Positions 5,217-5,565 of a stretch of DNA of 5,565 bases are shown piece after piece; the stretch's first letter is position 1, and the number at the start of each line of letters is the position of its first letter. The stretch comes from SAR92 clade bacterium (GTDB lineage: Bacteria; Pseudomonadota; Gammaproteobacteria; Pseudomonadales; Porticoccaceae), in assembly GCA_018607545.1 (NCBI GenBank), contig JABBBF010000212.1, forward strand, positions 1-5,565, written 5' to 3'. A program made the position numbers and the translations under genes. A model generated the notes under the pieces. The model saw only the letters and a list, made by a program, of their open reading frames with translations. It did not search any database and was not told where the DNA came from.

Positions 5217-5565
5217 CTAGATACGCTGGCGAAGCTGTTCGAGCAACTGCGCTGTCGCTTTGCCGCGGTGACTGATGCGGTTTTTGTGAGTCTTGTCCAT
5301 CTCGGCGGCGTGACAGTCGAGATCTTGCAGATAAAATAGCGGGTCGTAACCAAAGCCGCCCTCTCCGCGAGGCTCGAGAGCAATATGTCCCTCCCAACTG
5401 CCCTGGCAGATTATCGGGGTCGGGTCATTGGCATGGCGCATATAGACAATAATGCACTGGTAGCGGGCGCTGCGCTTTTCCAGCGGGGCGTCACCGAGCT
5501 GTTCGAGAAGCTTTTGATTGTTGCTGCTGTCGGTGGCGTCTTCGCCGCCATAGCGCGCCGAGTAA
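5217..5565 (-). CDS. rdgB: RdgB/HAM1-type XTP/dITP pyrophosphatase, C-terminal part (5' end outside the window)
   Basis: The visible 115 residues start YSARYGGEDATD and end LLEQLRQRI. They match the C-terminal half or more of E. coli RdgB (197 residues), so roughly 80 N-terminal residues lie beyond the window edge. RdgB hydrolyses the non-canonical nucleotides dITP, XTP and ITP to monophosphate and pyrophosphate, keeping them out of DNA and RNA. Visible conserved blocks are SARYGGEDATD, the DPTPIICQGSWEG strand region, the base-recognition segment GGFGYDPLF, and SHRGKA with its His-Arg pair. The catalytic Asp of the N-terminal part cannot be checked. The frame is open from the window edge (codon phase begins at 5564) to the TAG at 5219-5217; the internal ATG at 5441 is not the start. 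hemW begins 7 bases downstream, so the two are almost certainly co-transcribed. Confidence 0.95.
   Translation of the reverse strand, partial: YSARYGGEDATDSSNNQKLLEQLGDAPLEKRSARYQCIIVYMRHANDPTPIICQGSWEGHIALEPRGEGGFGYDPLFYLQDLDCHAAEMDKTHKNRISHRGKATAQLLEQLRQRI

Noticed and set aside
5210..5383. Open extension of the hemW frame upstream to an ATG at 5383, adding 58 residues
   Set aside because: It overlaps the conserved C-terminal part of rdgB in another frame, its sequence is low-similarity Arg/Ser-rich translation, and known HemW proteins begin close to the CX3CX2C region.

Overview
This window looks like ordinary chromosome from a gammaproteobacterium. The evidence is the trxA-rho order, the rdgB-hemW pair, an E. 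coli-type FieF/YiiP transporter, and a fused TVP38/flavoenzyme gene of the kind found in this class. Base composition is moderate (about half GC by eye). A marine or Cellvibrionales-like lineage is possible, but the sequence does not settle it. I see no insertion sequence, phage gene, CRISPR array, tRNA or rRNA.

Layout. Positions 1-53 (minus) hold the first codons of rho. Positions 54-322 are the rho leader and the trxA-rho spacer, with a likely rho promoter, a strikingly C-rich, G-poor leader, and a GC hairpin after trxA. Positions 323-649 (minus) encode thioredoxin. Positions 650-888 are a divergent promoter region. Positions 889-3009 (plus) encode a 706-residue fusion of a TVP38/TMEM64-type membrane domain to a two-cysteine pyridine nucleotide-disulfide oxidoreductase, starting at TTG. 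It converges on 3040-3984 (minus), a cation diffusion facilitator with every FieF/YiiP metal ligand. Positions 4046-5209 (minus) encode HemW, the radical-SAM heme chaperone. Positions 5217-5565 (minus) hold the C-terminal part of RdgB, 7 bases upstream of hemW.

Functionally the genes are mostly housekeeping: transcription termination (Rho), thiol redox (TrxA), nucleotide-pool cleaning (RdgB), heme delivery (HemW) and Zn/Fe efflux (FieF). The less understood one is the membrane-anchored flavoenzyme. Its substrate cannot be read from sequence, its usual catalytic His is a Tyr, and it is transcribed divergently from trxA. I do not see evidence for a wholly new multi-gene system. The points most worth a second look are the rho leader (a probable Rho autoregulation site, without a Shine-Dalgarno) and the fused flavoenzyme.
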